From CAYLOC01 sp964385195 (GTDB taxonomy: Bacteria; Actinomycetota; Actinomycetes; Propionibacteriales; Nocardioidaceae), in assembly GCA_964385195.1 (NCBI GenBank), contig CAYLOC010000008.1, forward strand, positions 1-32,747: a stretch of 32,747 bases of DNA, written 5' to 3'. A program made the translations under genes and the position numbers. The notes below the pieces were generated by a model. The model had not been told where the DNA came from and ran no database searches. It saw only the letters and a program-made list of their open reading frames with translations. Below, in pieces: positions 1 to 6,737 of the stretch. Each line of letters starts with the position of its first letter. The first letter of the stretch is position 1.

Positions 1-833
1 ACGCGCTCGCGGTCCATGTCCACGTCGAGCACCTCGACGGTGACCTCCTGGCCGACCTCGACGACCTCGCCGGGGTGGTCGATGTGCTTCCAGGACAGCT
101 CGGAGACGTGCACCAGGCCGTCGACACCGCCGAGGTCGACGAACGCGCCGAAGTTGACGATGGAGGACACCACCCCGTTGCGGACCTGGCCCTTCTGCAG
201 CTGGGTGAGGAAGTTCTGCCGGACCTCGGACTGGGTCTGTTCCAGCCAGGCGCGCCGTGACAGCACGACGTTGTTGCGGTTCTTGTCCAGTTCGATGATC
301 TTCGCTTCGAGCTCGCGCCCGACATACGGTTGCAGGTCGCGCACGCGCCGCATCTCCACCAGCGACGCCGGCAGGAACCCACGGAGGCCGATGTCGAGGA
401 TCAGCCCACCCTTCACGACCTCGATGACGGTGCCGGTGGCGACGCCGTCCTCGTCCTTGATCTGCTCGATCGTGCCCCAGGCGCGCTCGTACTGCGCGCG
501 CTTCTTGGACAGGATCAGGCGGCCTTCCTTGTCCTCCTTCTGCAGGACCAGCGCCTCGACCTTGTCACCGACCGCGACCACCTCGGCCGGGTCGACGTCG
601 TGCTTGATGGACAGCTCGCGGGAGGGGATCACGCCCTCGGTCTTGTAGCCGATGTCGAGCAGGACCTCGTCCTTGTCGACCTTGACGATGGTTCCATCCA
701 CCAGGTCTCCGTCGTCGAAGTACTTGATGGTGGCGTCGATCGCCTTGAGAAACTCGTCGGTCGATCCGATGTCGTTGACCGCGATGTGGGGTGTCTCCTG
801 CGCGGCCGGGGGGGTCTGGGTACTGCTCGTCAT
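1..833 (-). CDS. rpsA: 30S ribosomal protein S1 (5' part, runs off left edge)
   Basis: Ribosomal protein S1 binds mRNA on the 30S subunit and helps initiate translation of structured or weak-SD messages. I translated the reverse strand from the ATG at 833: the protein begins MTSSTQTPPAAQETPHIAVND and continues for about 277 residues to the edge without a stop. Three S1/OB-fold repeats are visible: 'DGDLVDGTIVKVDKDEVLLDI' near residues 42-62, 'GVATGTVIEVVKGGLILDI' near 130-148, and 'GQVRNGVVSSIVNFGAFVDL' near 210-229, the last followed by the typical 'GLVHVSELSW'. The C-terminal repeats lie outside the window. The start is supported by a purine-rich GAAAAGAG about 10 nt upstream and by the usual actinobacterial N-terminus. 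A promoter lies at 987-1016. Identification is near certain; only completeness is lacking. Confidence 0.97.
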   Translation of the reverse strand, partial: MTSSTQTPPAAQETPHIAVNDIGSTDEFLKAIDATIKYFDDGDLVDGTIVKVDKDEVLLDIGYKTEGVIPSRELSIKHDVDPAEVVAVGDKVEALVLQKEDKEGRLILSKKRAQYERAWGTIEQIKDEDGVATGTVIEVVKGGLILDIGLRGFLPASLVEMRRVRDLQPYVGRELEAKIIELDKNRNNVVLSRRAWLEQTQSEVRQNFLTQLQKGQVRNGVVSSIVNFGAFVDLGGVDGLVHVSELSWKHIDHPGEVVEVGQEVTVEVLDVDMDRER

Positions 834-964
834 GTAGGCGGAACTCTTTTCGGTGGGATGGTTGTCGGCGGCACGCCAAGAGCCCTTTGATCGTGGTTCC
901 ATGGTCCTGCCCTGGCGGCCAGGTCGATGAAGTTACGAGCACGCACCTTCCCTTGCGAGGGCAT
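830..964 (-). CDS. Possible 44-codon leader ORF upstream of rpsA
   Basis: Between the predicted rpsA promoter and the rpsA start lies an open frame of 44 codons from ATG (962-964) to TGA (830-832). Its peptide runs from MPSQGKVRARNFIDLAARAG to a Pro-rich end, PPTTIPPKRVPPT. Its stop overlaps the rpsA start as ATGA, the arrangement used for translational coupling. The predicted transcription start is about 16 nt before the ATG. No strong Shine-Dalgarno sequence is seen, and the frame stays open for a long way upstream (GC-rich shadow frames often do), so it may be chance. I do not recognise the peptide. If real, it could tune S1 synthesis, which is autogenously controlled in other bacteria. 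Confidence 0.25.
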   Translation of the reverse strand: MPSQGKVRARNFIDLAARAGPWNHDQRALGVPPTTIPPKRVPPT

Positions 965-986
965 GCAGGCCCGAAGCGCACCCCTT

Positions 987-1016
987 AGGATACGGGGCGC
1001 GTTCCCGCTGAGGCAA
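987..1016 (-). promoter_or_regulatory. Predicted sigma-70 type promoter of rpsA
   Basis: On the minus strand a -35 TTGCCT (1011-1016) and a -10 TATCCT (987-992) are separated by 18 nt. The predicted transcription start near 980 gives a leader of about 147 nt before rpsA. The leader contains small GC-rich hairpins, for example CCTGG/CCAGG at 911-923, and the possible 44-codon ORF. Confidence 0.55.
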
Positions 1017-1101
1017 CTTCGCGGCACCTTCGCGCCCCCAACGCGGCGTCCCGCTTCCCCGAAACCGCCCACAGCGTCCTGCGCCCCGCGCGTTACCGGG
1101 C

Positions 1102-1134
1102 GCCCCCTGCAGGACGTTGCGGGGGTCAGGGGGC
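1102..1134 (-). terminator. GC-rich hairpin at the 3' end of the phosphotransferase gene
   Basis: GCCCCCTG (1102-1109) and CAGGGGGC (1127-1134) are perfect 8-bp inverted arms with a 17-nt loop. They overlap the stop codon of the minus-strand phosphotransferase gene. No U-tract follows, as is common for actinobacterial terminator-like hairpins. It could limit read-through into the rpsA promoter region. Confidence 0.4.
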
Positions 1135-2061
1135 GGCGCGGGGCTGGCCCGGCCACGGCCAGGCGTCCAGGTTCCGCTCCCGCGCCTGCGCCCGTAGCAG
1201 GTCCGCCGCCAGGTCGCGTACGGCGTTGGGCCGGCCTCCCCCCGCCAGCTCGACCAGCGCCCACAGGTCGACAGCGCGGCCCTTCCGCAACGGGTCGCTC
1301 CCCAGCGGCGGGGCGCAAGCGGCCAGCGTGTCCACGACAGCACTCACCAACGTCGGGTCGCGCTCGAAGCGGGTCAGGTTGCCGAGGTCGGCGTACGGCG
1401 ACCCGGCGAAGGCGAACTCCCAGTCCAGTAATCCGGTCACCTCCAGCGTCCCGGGGTCGACGAGCAGGTTCTTCGGGTTGAAGTCGCTGTGGGCCAACAC
1501 GTGCCGTGGTACCTCATCGCCGGCCAGGAGGTCCTCGGCGTCGTCGCACAGGACCAGCAGGTCCTCGAAGTCCCGGTCCGCCCATCCCGCAAGCCGGCCG
1601 TCGGTCCGGTAGGCGTGCGCCCACTCCACCAGGTCGACCGGGACGTCATCGCTGGTCACCCGCAAGTCGTCCCCGTCCAGCATGCCGAACCGCGGCATCG
1701 GGATCCCCGACAACCTGGCCAGCACCTGGCCCAGGTGCCGCCCGACCCGCTCCCGGTCCGGGTCCGACAGCCGCGGCAACACCTGGTCCAGCCGCTCTCC
1801 CGGGAGCCGCTCGGTGACCAGGACTCCGGGCCGCCCGTCGGTTGCCGGGCGCTGCTCGAGCACGCGCGGCACCGGCAGCAGGCCGGCGACGAGGCGGAGC
1901 AGCGCGGCGTCCACCACGCACCGCCCGGGGTTGCGGTGGTAGACCCGCAGCACCACCGAGTCCGCCCCGTCCCCGACGAGGAAGGTCTCCCCGCTGTATC
2001 CGCCGGCCAGGGGCTGCAACGGCATCCCGTTCCACGTCGGTGGCGTACCCTCGTCGTCCAC
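1126..2061 (-). CDS. Aminoglycoside phosphotransferase / choline kinase family protein
   Basis: The product of 311 residues has the protein-kinase-like fold used to phosphorylate hydroxyls on small molecules (aminoglycosides, macrolides, choline, sugars). Visible motifs are a nucleotide-binding loop 'GGYSGETFLVG' near residues 20-30, the catalytic 'HSDFNPKNLL' with D193 and N198 (the Brenner-type HxDxxxxN), and the Mg-binding 'LLDWEFAF' with D213. The GTG at 2061 is preferred because GGGAG lies 9 nt upstream and the family homology starts there; a longer frame reaches 2238 but would cross the divergent regulatory repeat. It is divergent from the histidine kinase at 2211. Substrate cannot be assigned: the family includes resistance enzymes and many housekeeping kinases. 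Confidence 0.85.
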   Translation of the reverse strand: MDDEGTPPTWNGMPLQPLAGGYSGETFLVGDGADSVVLRVYHRNPGRCVVDAALLRLVAGLLPVPRVLEQRPATDGRPGVLVTERLPGERLDQVLPRLSDPDRERVGRHLGQVLARLSGIPMPRFGMLDGDDLRVTSDDVPVDLVEWAHAYRTDGRLAGWADRDFEDLLVLCDDAEDLLAGDEVPRHVLAHSDFNPKNLLVDPGTLEVTGLLDWEFAFAGSPYADLGNLTRFERDPTLVSAVVDTLAACAPPLGSDPLRKGRAVDLWALVELAGGGRPNAVRDLAADLLRAQARERNLDAWPWPGQPRAAP

Positions 2062-2080
2062 CTGGCCAGTCTCCCATCCT

Positions 2081-2132
2081 GATTCGTCCGACTCTGTCCC
2101 GCGGCGGACATCTGGGCTGGGTCGGACGAATC
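2081..2132. repeat. 12-bp perfect inverted repeat, candidate operator
   Basis: GATTCGTCCGAC (2081-2092) and GTCGGACGAATC (2121-2132) are perfect 12-bp inverted arms separated by 28 nt. They lie in the 149-bp gap between the divergent phosphotransferase and histidine-kinase genes. This is too long to expect by chance in so small a gap. It may be a binding site for the response regulator encoded at 3362-4027, or an mRNA structure. Confidence 0.6.
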
Positions 2133-2157
2133 GGCGTACTCCTCCTGGCGTACGCCG
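2132..2157. repeat. 8-bp inverted repeat beside the larger operator-like repeat
   Basis: CGGCGTAC (2132-2139) and GTACGCCG (2150-2157) are perfect inverted arms with a 10-nt spacer. The repeat directly abuts the right arm of the 12-bp repeat and lies about 40 nt before the predicted -10 of the kinase gene. The 18-bp centre-to-centre spacing of the arms is compatible with a dimeric regulator. It is weaker than its neighbour statistically. Confidence 0.4.
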
Positions 2158-2198
2158 AGGGCCGCCGCAGAGCCGATGAACGCGCCTGCGGCTTCCCG

Positions 2199-2204
2199 TA
2201 CCGT
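2199..2204 (+). promoter_or_regulatory. -10 box for a leaderless histidine-kinase mRNA
   Basis: TACCGT (TANNNT) ends 6 nt before the GTG start at 2211, so transcription would begin at the start codon. No Shine-Dalgarno sequence is present. No consensus -35 is visible. Confidence 0.5.
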
Positions 2205-2210
2205 ACAGTC

Positions 2211-3365
2211 GTGGTCCCCCTGCGCGCCCCGCTGTCATGGCTCGGGCTGCGGCTGCCCTGGCTGGCGGGGCTGGCCGTCCTGCTGTTCGTGCAGATCGTG
2301 GGGACGTTCGGCGCCTCCCACATCCACGGGAGCTTCCGCGGCCTCGACGCGCTGGCGATCATCCTGGTCGCGCTCGGACCGGTCGCGCTGGTGTTCGCCG
2401 TGCGCTGGCCGGTGCCGGTGCTGTGGTTCATCGCCGCGGTGACCCTGACCTACCTGCTACGCGGCTACCCGTACGGGCCGGTGGTGTTCGCCCTGGTCGC
2501 GGCGGTTGTCGTCGTGGTGATGCGGGGGCACCGGTGGTCGGCCTGGCTGGCGCTCGCGGCCCTGATCGCGCTCCACTTCGGCCTGCGTGGACCGTTGGTC
2601 GGTACGGCGATGTCGTGGCTTCAGCTGGTCGCGGTCGCCGCGTGGGCGCTGCTGGTGCTGGTCATCGCCGAGTTCGCGCGGACGCGGCGGGAGCGCCTGC
2701 TCGCGGCCCGCCGGGTGCGCGCGGAGACCGAACGCCGGCAGGCGGGTGAGGAACGGCTCCGGCTGGCGCAGGAGCTGCACGATGTCGTCGCGCACCACAT
2801 GTCGCTGATCAATGTCCAGGCCGGCGTTGCGTTGCACGTGGTCGACCGGCATCCGGAACAGGCACAGACCGCACTGGCAGCGATCAAGGACGCCAGCAAG
2901 ACCGCGCTGACCGAGATGCGCTGGCTGGTTGACACGCTGCGCGACGAGTCTGAGGCCGCTCCCCGGGGTCCGGCCTCGACCCTTTCCGCCCTCGACGAGC
3001 TCGCCGAGCGCAGTCGCCACACCGGGCTCGCCGTCGAAGTGACGCGGACCGGTAGCCCCCGCGAGCTTTCCGCCGGGGTGGAGCTCGCCGCCTTCCGGAT
3101 CGTGCAGGAGTCGCTGACCAACGTGGTCCGGCACGCCGGAGCGCACCGTGCCCAGGTACGCCTGGACTATCGTGACGACGTGTTGTCCGTGCAGGTTGAC
3201 GACGACGGCCGGGGGTTCGACCCTGCGGCGGTGTCCGGTGACGGCAGCGGGTTGCGCGGGATGCGCGAACGGGCCCGCGCGCTTGGTGGGCAGCTGGACA
3301 TCCAACGCTCCCCGTCCGGCGGCACCCGGGTCAGCGCCACGCTTCCCTTGGACGGTGACGCATGA
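2211..3365 (+). CDS. NarL/DesK-family sensor histidine kinase
   Basis: This membrane histidine kinase of 384 residues is the sensor of a two-component system. The N-terminal 155 residues form about five hydrophobic segments (near 15-34, 45-64, 68-83, 90-104, 111-125 and 134-153) with no large extracellular domain. A short coiled linker leads to the HisKA_3 dimerisation helix 'LAQELHDVVAHHM', in which H190 is the phosphoacceptor. The HATPase_c domain shows the N box 'IVQESLTNVVRHAGAH', then 'VDDDGRGFD' (about 329) and 'GSGLRGMRERARALGG'. The GTG at 2211 fits a leaderless start; the frame is open further upstream but would lack a membrane-protein start and run through the operator-like repeat. 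Its stop overlaps the next gene by 4 bp. The signal is unknown. Confidence 0.93.
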   Translation: MVPLRAPLSWLGLRLPWLAGLAVLLFVQIVGTFGASHIHGSFRGLDALAIILVALGPVALVFAVRWPVPVLWFIAAVTLTYLLRGYPYGPVVFALVAAVVVVVMRGHRWSAWLALAALIALHFGLRGPLVGTAMSWLQLVAVAAWALLVLVIAEFARTRRERLLAARRVRAETERRQAGEERLRLAQELHDVVAHHMSLINVQAGVALHVVDRHPEQAQTALAAIKDASKTALTEMRWLVDTLRDESEAAPRGPASTLSALDELAERSRHTGLAVEVTRTGSPRELSAGVELAAFRIVQESLTNVVRHAGAHRAQVRLDYRDDVLSVQVDDDGRGFDPAAVSGDGSGLRGMRERARALGGQLDIQRSPSGGTRVSATLPLDGDA

Positions 3366-4027
3366 TCAACGTCGTACTCGCCGATGACCAGGCGCTGCTA
3401 CGGGCGGGGCTGCGCACGCTCGTCGACGCCGAGACCGACATGTCCGTCGTCGCGGAGGCGTCCAACGGTCAGGAGGCCGTGGCGGCCGTGCGGTCCTCCC
3501 GGGCAGACGTGGTGCTGATGGACATCCGGATGCCCGGAAGCGACGGGCTGGAGGCGACCCGCACCATCGTCGCCGACGAGACCCTGGCCGACACCCGCGT
3601 GGTGATGCTCACGACGTTCGACCTCGACGAGTACGTCTTCGAGGCGATGCGCATCGGCGCCAGCGGCTTTCTGGTGAAAGACACCGAACCGGCCGAACTG
3701 CTGCAGGGAATCCGCGCGGTCGCCGGTGGCGACGCCCTGCTCTCCCCGCGGGTGACGCGCCGGCTGATCGCCGAGTTCGCCGACCGCAGCCGCCCGGCCG
3801 CGCCGACCACCAGACTGGATCCGTTGACCGACCGCGAGCGGGAGGTGCTGTCCCTCGTGGGCGAGGGCCTCAGCAACGACGAGATCGCCGAGCGGCTCGT
3901 CCTGAGCCCGGCCACCGCCAAGACCCACGTCAGCCGTGCCATGGTCAAACTTGGCGTCCGTGACCGCGCGCAGCTGGTGGTGCTGGCCTACGAGACGGGG
4001 CTGGTCCGGCCCGGCTGGTCCGCCTGA
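3362..4027 (+). CDS. LuxR/NarL-family response regulator
   Basis: This is the cognate DNA-binding regulator (221 residues) of the preceding kinase, translationally coupled through an ATGA overlap. The receiver domain has acidic D8/D9, the phosphoacceptor D54 in 'VVLMDIRMPGSDG', the switch region 'VVMLTTFDLDEYV' and the conserved lysine in 'GFLVKDTEP'. A linker of about 25 residues leads to the LuxR helix-turn-helix 'LTDREREVLSLVGEGLSNDE' and 'SPATAKTHVSRAMVKLGVRD'. Regulators of this family usually bind inverted repeats. The repeats at 2081-2157 are the obvious candidates for autoregulation. It is convergent with the esterase gene, leaving 13 nt between stops. Confidence 0.95.
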   Translation: MINVVLADDQALLRAGLRTLVDAETDMSVVAEASNGQEAVAAVRSSRADVVLMDIRMPGSDGLEATRTIVADETLADTRVVMLTTFDLDEYVFEAMRIGASGFLVKDTEPAELLQGIRAVAGGDALLSPRVTRRLIAEFADRSRPAAPTTRLDPLTDREREVLSLVGEGLSNDEIAERLVLSPATAKTHVSRAMVKLGVRDRAQLVVLAYETGLVRPGWSA

Positions 4028-4040
4028 CCTTCCCGCACCC

Positions 4041-4997
4041 TCAGGTGGGAGGACGGTGGTCGGCGATCCACCCGGCGATTTCGTCGACCGCGTGCGGCCC
4101 GGCGGAATGCACGGCCCAGAAGTTCAAGAACGCGTGCATCGTGGCGTCGTACTCCACATGCCGTACGTCGAGCCCCTCCGCGCAGAGCCGGGCCGCGTAC
4201 CGACGGGCGTCGTCGCGGAACGGGTCGCGCCCCGCCCCGATCACCAGCGCGGGCGGAAGACCGCGCACGCTCTCTGCACGCAACGGAGCGGCGTACGACG
4301 ACACCGGCTGCCCGGCGAGATAGGCCTGTTCGGGCCAGGCCCGGGAACGGTACGAATGCATGACGCCGTCGAACAGCCGGGCGGACTCGGTGTCCTGACC
4401 GAAGTCCAACACGGGGTAGCAGAGGACCTGGCCAGCAACGGCGTCGCGCCCGTGGTCGCGGCGCATCAGGCACGCGGCGGCGGCCAGGCACGCACCGGCG
4501 CTCTGTCCGCCCACGAAGACCTCCCCGTTGCCCCCGAGCGAGGAGCCGTGGTCAAGCAGCCAGCCCAGCGCGTCGTCGGTGTCCTCGACGGCTGCCGGGA
4601 ACGGGTGCTCGGGGGCGAGGCGGTAGTCCAACGAGGCGACCACCACTGCTGCCGCAGCCGCGAGGCTGGAGCAGGGCGCGTCCAGGTCTTCCACGGAGCC
4701 GCCCACGAACGCTCCCCCATGCAGCCACAGCACCACCGGCGCGTCGCCGGCATCCGTGCCGACGTACACCCGCAGCCGACACGATCCCCACCGCATCGGC
4801 ACCCGACGCTCCTCGATCCGCACGCCACCGACGGGGCGACCCGCGACCGCCGGGTCGGGCTTCTCGGCCCGGGCTGCCGCCAGCGTGCTCGCGTCCAGCG
4901 CGGCCGGTGCGCCGAGCCGGGCGAGCAAGGCGTCGGTTTCGGGGCCGAACCGGGCTGATCGCACGGTCTCGGTCGTCAACCCCGGGTCAGCCGACAT
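4041..4997 (-). CDS. Alpha/beta hydrolase, hormone-sensitive-lipase (HSL) type esterase
   Basis: This 318-residue carboxylesterase has the HSL-family oxyanion motif 'WLHGGAFVGG' (93-100) and the nucleophile elbow 'GGQSAGA' with S166. The likely triad is completed by D258 ('GAGRDPFRDD') and H288 ('ATMHAFLNF'). 'DYRLAPEHPFPA' is the family's conserved segment. No signal peptide is seen, so it is probably cytoplasmic and acts on short-chain esters or an imported substrate. The ATG at 4997 is chosen because TGGGGTG lies upstream; an in-frame GTG at 5006 is possible. The start overlaps the end of the DinB-like gene by 11 bp, so the two are probably cotranscribed and coupled, with the regulator at 6569 upstream. 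Confidence 0.92.
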   Translation of the reverse strand: MSADPGLTTETVRSARFGPETDALLARLGAPAALDASTLAAARAEKPDPAVAGRPVGGVRIEERRVPMRWGSCRLRVYVGTDAGDAPVVLWLHGGAFVGGSVEDLDAPCSSLAAAAAVVVASLDYRLAPEHPFPAAVEDTDDALGWLLDHGSSLGGNGEVFVGGQSAGACLAAAACLMRRDHGRDAVAGQVLCYPVLDFGQDTESARLFDGVMHSYRSRAWPEQAYLAGQPVSSYAAPLRAESVRGLPPALVIGAGRDPFRDDARRYAARLCAEGLDVRHVEYDATMHAFLNFWAVHSAGPHAVDEIAGWIADHRPPT

Positions 4998-5481
4998 CGG
5001 GAACACACCCCAGGTGCACCGCGCAGTGCCAGAACGGCGGCGCTCCCGGCACGGTCATCACTCGTTGTGCGAGCGGGCTGATGCTGCTGGCGCTGCCGAG
5101 CTCGGCGAGCAGCCCGTCCCTGGCGAGCCGCAGCCGGTGCAGCACCAACGACACCGGCAGCTCGCGCCCCGCCGCGACGCCGGACCGGTTCAGCTGCCGT
5201 CCGGCCTCCGTGGTCTCGCAGGTCGGGTCCAGGCTCCAGTGCCGGCGGCCCGCGTGGTCCTCGGTGAGGACGGCGAGGTTGATCTCGTCCCACATCATGA
5301 TGTGCGCCATGAGGTCATGCAGCGACTCGCAGAAGTCACCGAGCGGACCGGCGGTGACTTCGTACGACGCGGCAAGCTCGGCGTCGGTACGCCCCGCGAC
5401 CTCGTGGAGCAGGAGGTCGTGGTCGGCGCGGACCCGGCGTACGGCCTCTTCTGGCGTGAGCAGCGACTCGGTCTCGGTCAT
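4987..5481 (-). CDS. DinB-like four-helix protein
   Basis: The 164-residue product looks like a DinB/ClbS-type four-helix-bundle protein, a superfamily of metal-binding enzymes that includes mycothiol- and bacillithiol-dependent transferases. It shows well-spaced histidines: 'RADHDLLLHEVAG' near 20-30, 'SLHDLMAHIMMWDE' near 54-67 and 'PFWHCAVHLG' near the C-terminus. These could form the superfamily's metal site, but I cannot assign the exact ligands. The ATG at 5481 is chosen because homology starts there, although only a weak ribosome site is visible. It follows the regulator gene after 59 bp and overlaps the esterase gene by 11 bp. Its substrate is unknown. Confidence 0.75.
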   Translation of the reverse strand: MTETESLLTPEEAVRRVRADHDLLLHEVAGRTDAELAASYEVTAGPLGDFCESLHDLMAHIMMWDEINLAVLTEDHAGRRHWSLDPTCETTEAGRQLNRSGVAAGRELPVSLVLHRLRLARDGLLAELGSASSISPLAQRVMTVPGAPPFWHCAVHLGCVPDVG

Positions 5482-5540
5482 ACCGGCAATCCAACCCCGA
5501 CCCGCCCGCCGTGCCCCAGCCGACTGACGGATCCGGTCAG

Positions 5541-6569
5541 TCAGCGAAGCAACAGCGAGACGACGTCGGACCCGATGCGCTCGACCGCGGACGCATCCAG
5601 GGAGTACTCCATGAACCGCCCCCGTCGGCGGGTGCTCGCCAGTCCCACCGCCGCGAGCGCCCGCAGGTGCCGGTTCACCAGCGTCGGATCGAGATTCCAC
5701 AGACCGGCGATCTCCCCCGCCGTCCGTGCCTCGGTCGCGATCGCGCGGGCGACCTCCAGCCGCCCCACGTGCGCCAGCGTGTCCAGCCGGCGAACCGTCT
5801 CCGCCGCCGTCGGTACGTCGTGGCAGCCGGCCCGGGAAGGGACGACCAGCATCAGCGGTCGTCCGCGGACGTCACCGACGTACAGATGTGGGTGGATGCG
5901 CGGGCTCGTGAGAACCACCATCCCGCGCTTGCTCACGTCGTGCCGCCGGCTTTGTACCTTCGCGATCCGCACTCGCTCGGGGGCGCCGGCGGTGATGGCT
6001 GGGTCGAGTCCCGCCAGTGCCGCGGCAGGCCCGCTGCGCGAGATGGCGTCACGCAGACGACGGGCACGATCACCCGCATCCGCGCGTTGGCTCGCCCACT
6101 CCGCTGCGAACCACTGCTGCCACGACCGCTCCAGGAACTCCACGAAGCGTGCCGTTACCGACTCGGGATGGTCGACGAGCCCACGGACCAGACCGGCCAC
6201 CTGCTCCCCACGCGGACGAGCCCACCGTAGCGCCGTGTGTGGGTCACCTCCGGGGGCCAGCGGCCGGAGGAGTCCCGTGGCCAGCCGCGCGGGGTCGGCC
6301 CGGACCTGATCCAGCTCGGCCTCGAAATCACCCGTTCCCGGCGCCGCGGTCGCGAACGGCGTGGCCCGGATCGCGCGGGTAGCCCATCCCCAGGCGCGGG
6401 TCTCGGCCGCAAGCGACTCAGTCATCTTCGCGTCGACGGTCGCGGCCCATTCGCTGGCGTGGTGATGGCGGGGGTCGTTCAGCACGTGGAGGGCGCAGCC
6501 GAGCTCGACCATGGGCGAGACCGCGGGCCGGACGGACTCGATGCTCAGGCCGGAGACGGTGAGGGGCAC
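5541..6569 (-). CDS. DUF5937 / ArsR-like winged-helix transcriptional regulator
   Basis: The 342-residue protein has an N-terminal region typical of DUF5937 regulators ('SPMVELGCALHVLNDPRHHH', near residues 18-37) and a C-terminal winged helix. In the latter, 'VARAIATEARTAGEIAGLWN' and 'TLVNRHLRALAAVGLASTRR' match the ArsR helix-turn-helix and wing, followed by 'GRFMEYSLDASAVERIG'. The GTG at 6569 is supported by GGGAAGG 11 nt upstream. It leads a likely minus-strand operon with the DinB-like and esterase genes and is divergent from the serine carboxypeptidase. The shared gap carries strong repeats that include both predicted -10 boxes, so it may repress itself and the peptidase. Its ligand is unknown. 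Confidence 0.82.
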   Translation of the reverse strand: MPLTVSGLSIESVRPAVSPMVELGCALHVLNDPRHHHASEWAATVDAKMTESLAAETRAWGWATRAIRATPFATAAPGTGDFEAELDQVRADPARLATGLLRPLAPGGDPHTALRWARPRGEQVAGLVRGLVDHPESVTARFVEFLERSWQQWFAAEWASQRADAGDRARRLRDAISRSGPAAALAGLDPAITAGAPERVRIAKVQSRRHDVSKRGMVVLTSPRIHPHLYVGDVRGRPLMLVVPSRAGCHDVPTAAETVRRLDTLAHVGRLEVARAIATEARTAGEIAGLWNLDPTLVNRHLRALAAVGLASTRRRGRFMEYSLDASAVERIGSDVVSLLLR

Positions 6570-6613
6570 TGCGCTGCTGACCTTCCCGTTGTCGATCGGC
6601 TCCTCGGTCCCTC

Positions 6614-6619
6614 ACCCTA
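6614..6619 (-). promoter_or_regulatory. -10 box of the DUF5937 regulator gene
   Basis: TAGGGT on the minus strand predicts a start near 6607 and a leader of about 38 nt that includes the GGGAAGG ribosome site. No consensus -35 is apparent. Confidence 0.4.
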
Positions 6620-6624
6620 ACGGC

Positions 6625-6665
6625 TCCGATCACCATGTCAGTCCGATCACCATGTCAGTCCGATC
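6625..6665. repeat. 17-bp tandem repeat, 2.4 copies
   Basis: TCCGATCACCATGTCAG occurs at 6625-6641 and 6642-6658 without a mismatch, followed by a partial third copy TCCGATC (6659-6665). It lies between the divergent promoters of the regulator and peptidase genes. It could be a regulator array or a slippage product. Confidence 0.85.
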
Positions 6666-6710
6666 TCCTGCTGGACCGTGTCCGGGGCCGCCGTCCGGTC
6701 TCTGCCCATG

Positions 6711-6737
6711 CTCACCCCGTTAGGGTGACGGGGTGAG
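6711..6737. promoter_or_regulatory. Palindrome spanning the peptidase -10 box and start codon
   Basis: CTCACCCCGT (6711-6720) and ACGGGGTGAG (6728-6737) are perfect 10-bp inverted arms with a 7-nt spacer. The spacer TAGGGTG holds the predicted -10 box (6721-6726), 6 nt before the GTG at 6733. A repressor bound here would cover the promoter and start codon. Confidence 0.55.

Larger units (their letters stand above)
6612..6728. repeat. 12-bp inverted pair containing both divergent -10 boxes
   Basis: TCACCCTAACGG (6612-6623) and CCGTTAGGGTGA (6717-6728) are perfect inverted copies 93 nt apart. Each holds a TAGGGT -10 box, one facing the regulator (minus, 6614-6619) and one facing the peptidase (plus, 6721-6726). 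They may be operator half-sites that overlap the promoters, allowing one protein to control both directions. Confidence 0.6.

Noticed and set aside
1842..2210. An extended N-terminus for the histidine kinase from upstream in-frame codons
   Set aside because: The extra residues are Arg/Pro-rich shadow sequence antisense to the phosphotransferase. The GTG at 2211 begins the membrane domain and fits the leaderless pattern.
2062..2238. A longer phosphotransferase starting at 2238
   Set aside because: The extra 59 residues are low-complexity, would cover the operator-like repeats and overlap the kinase start. A ribosome site favours 2061.
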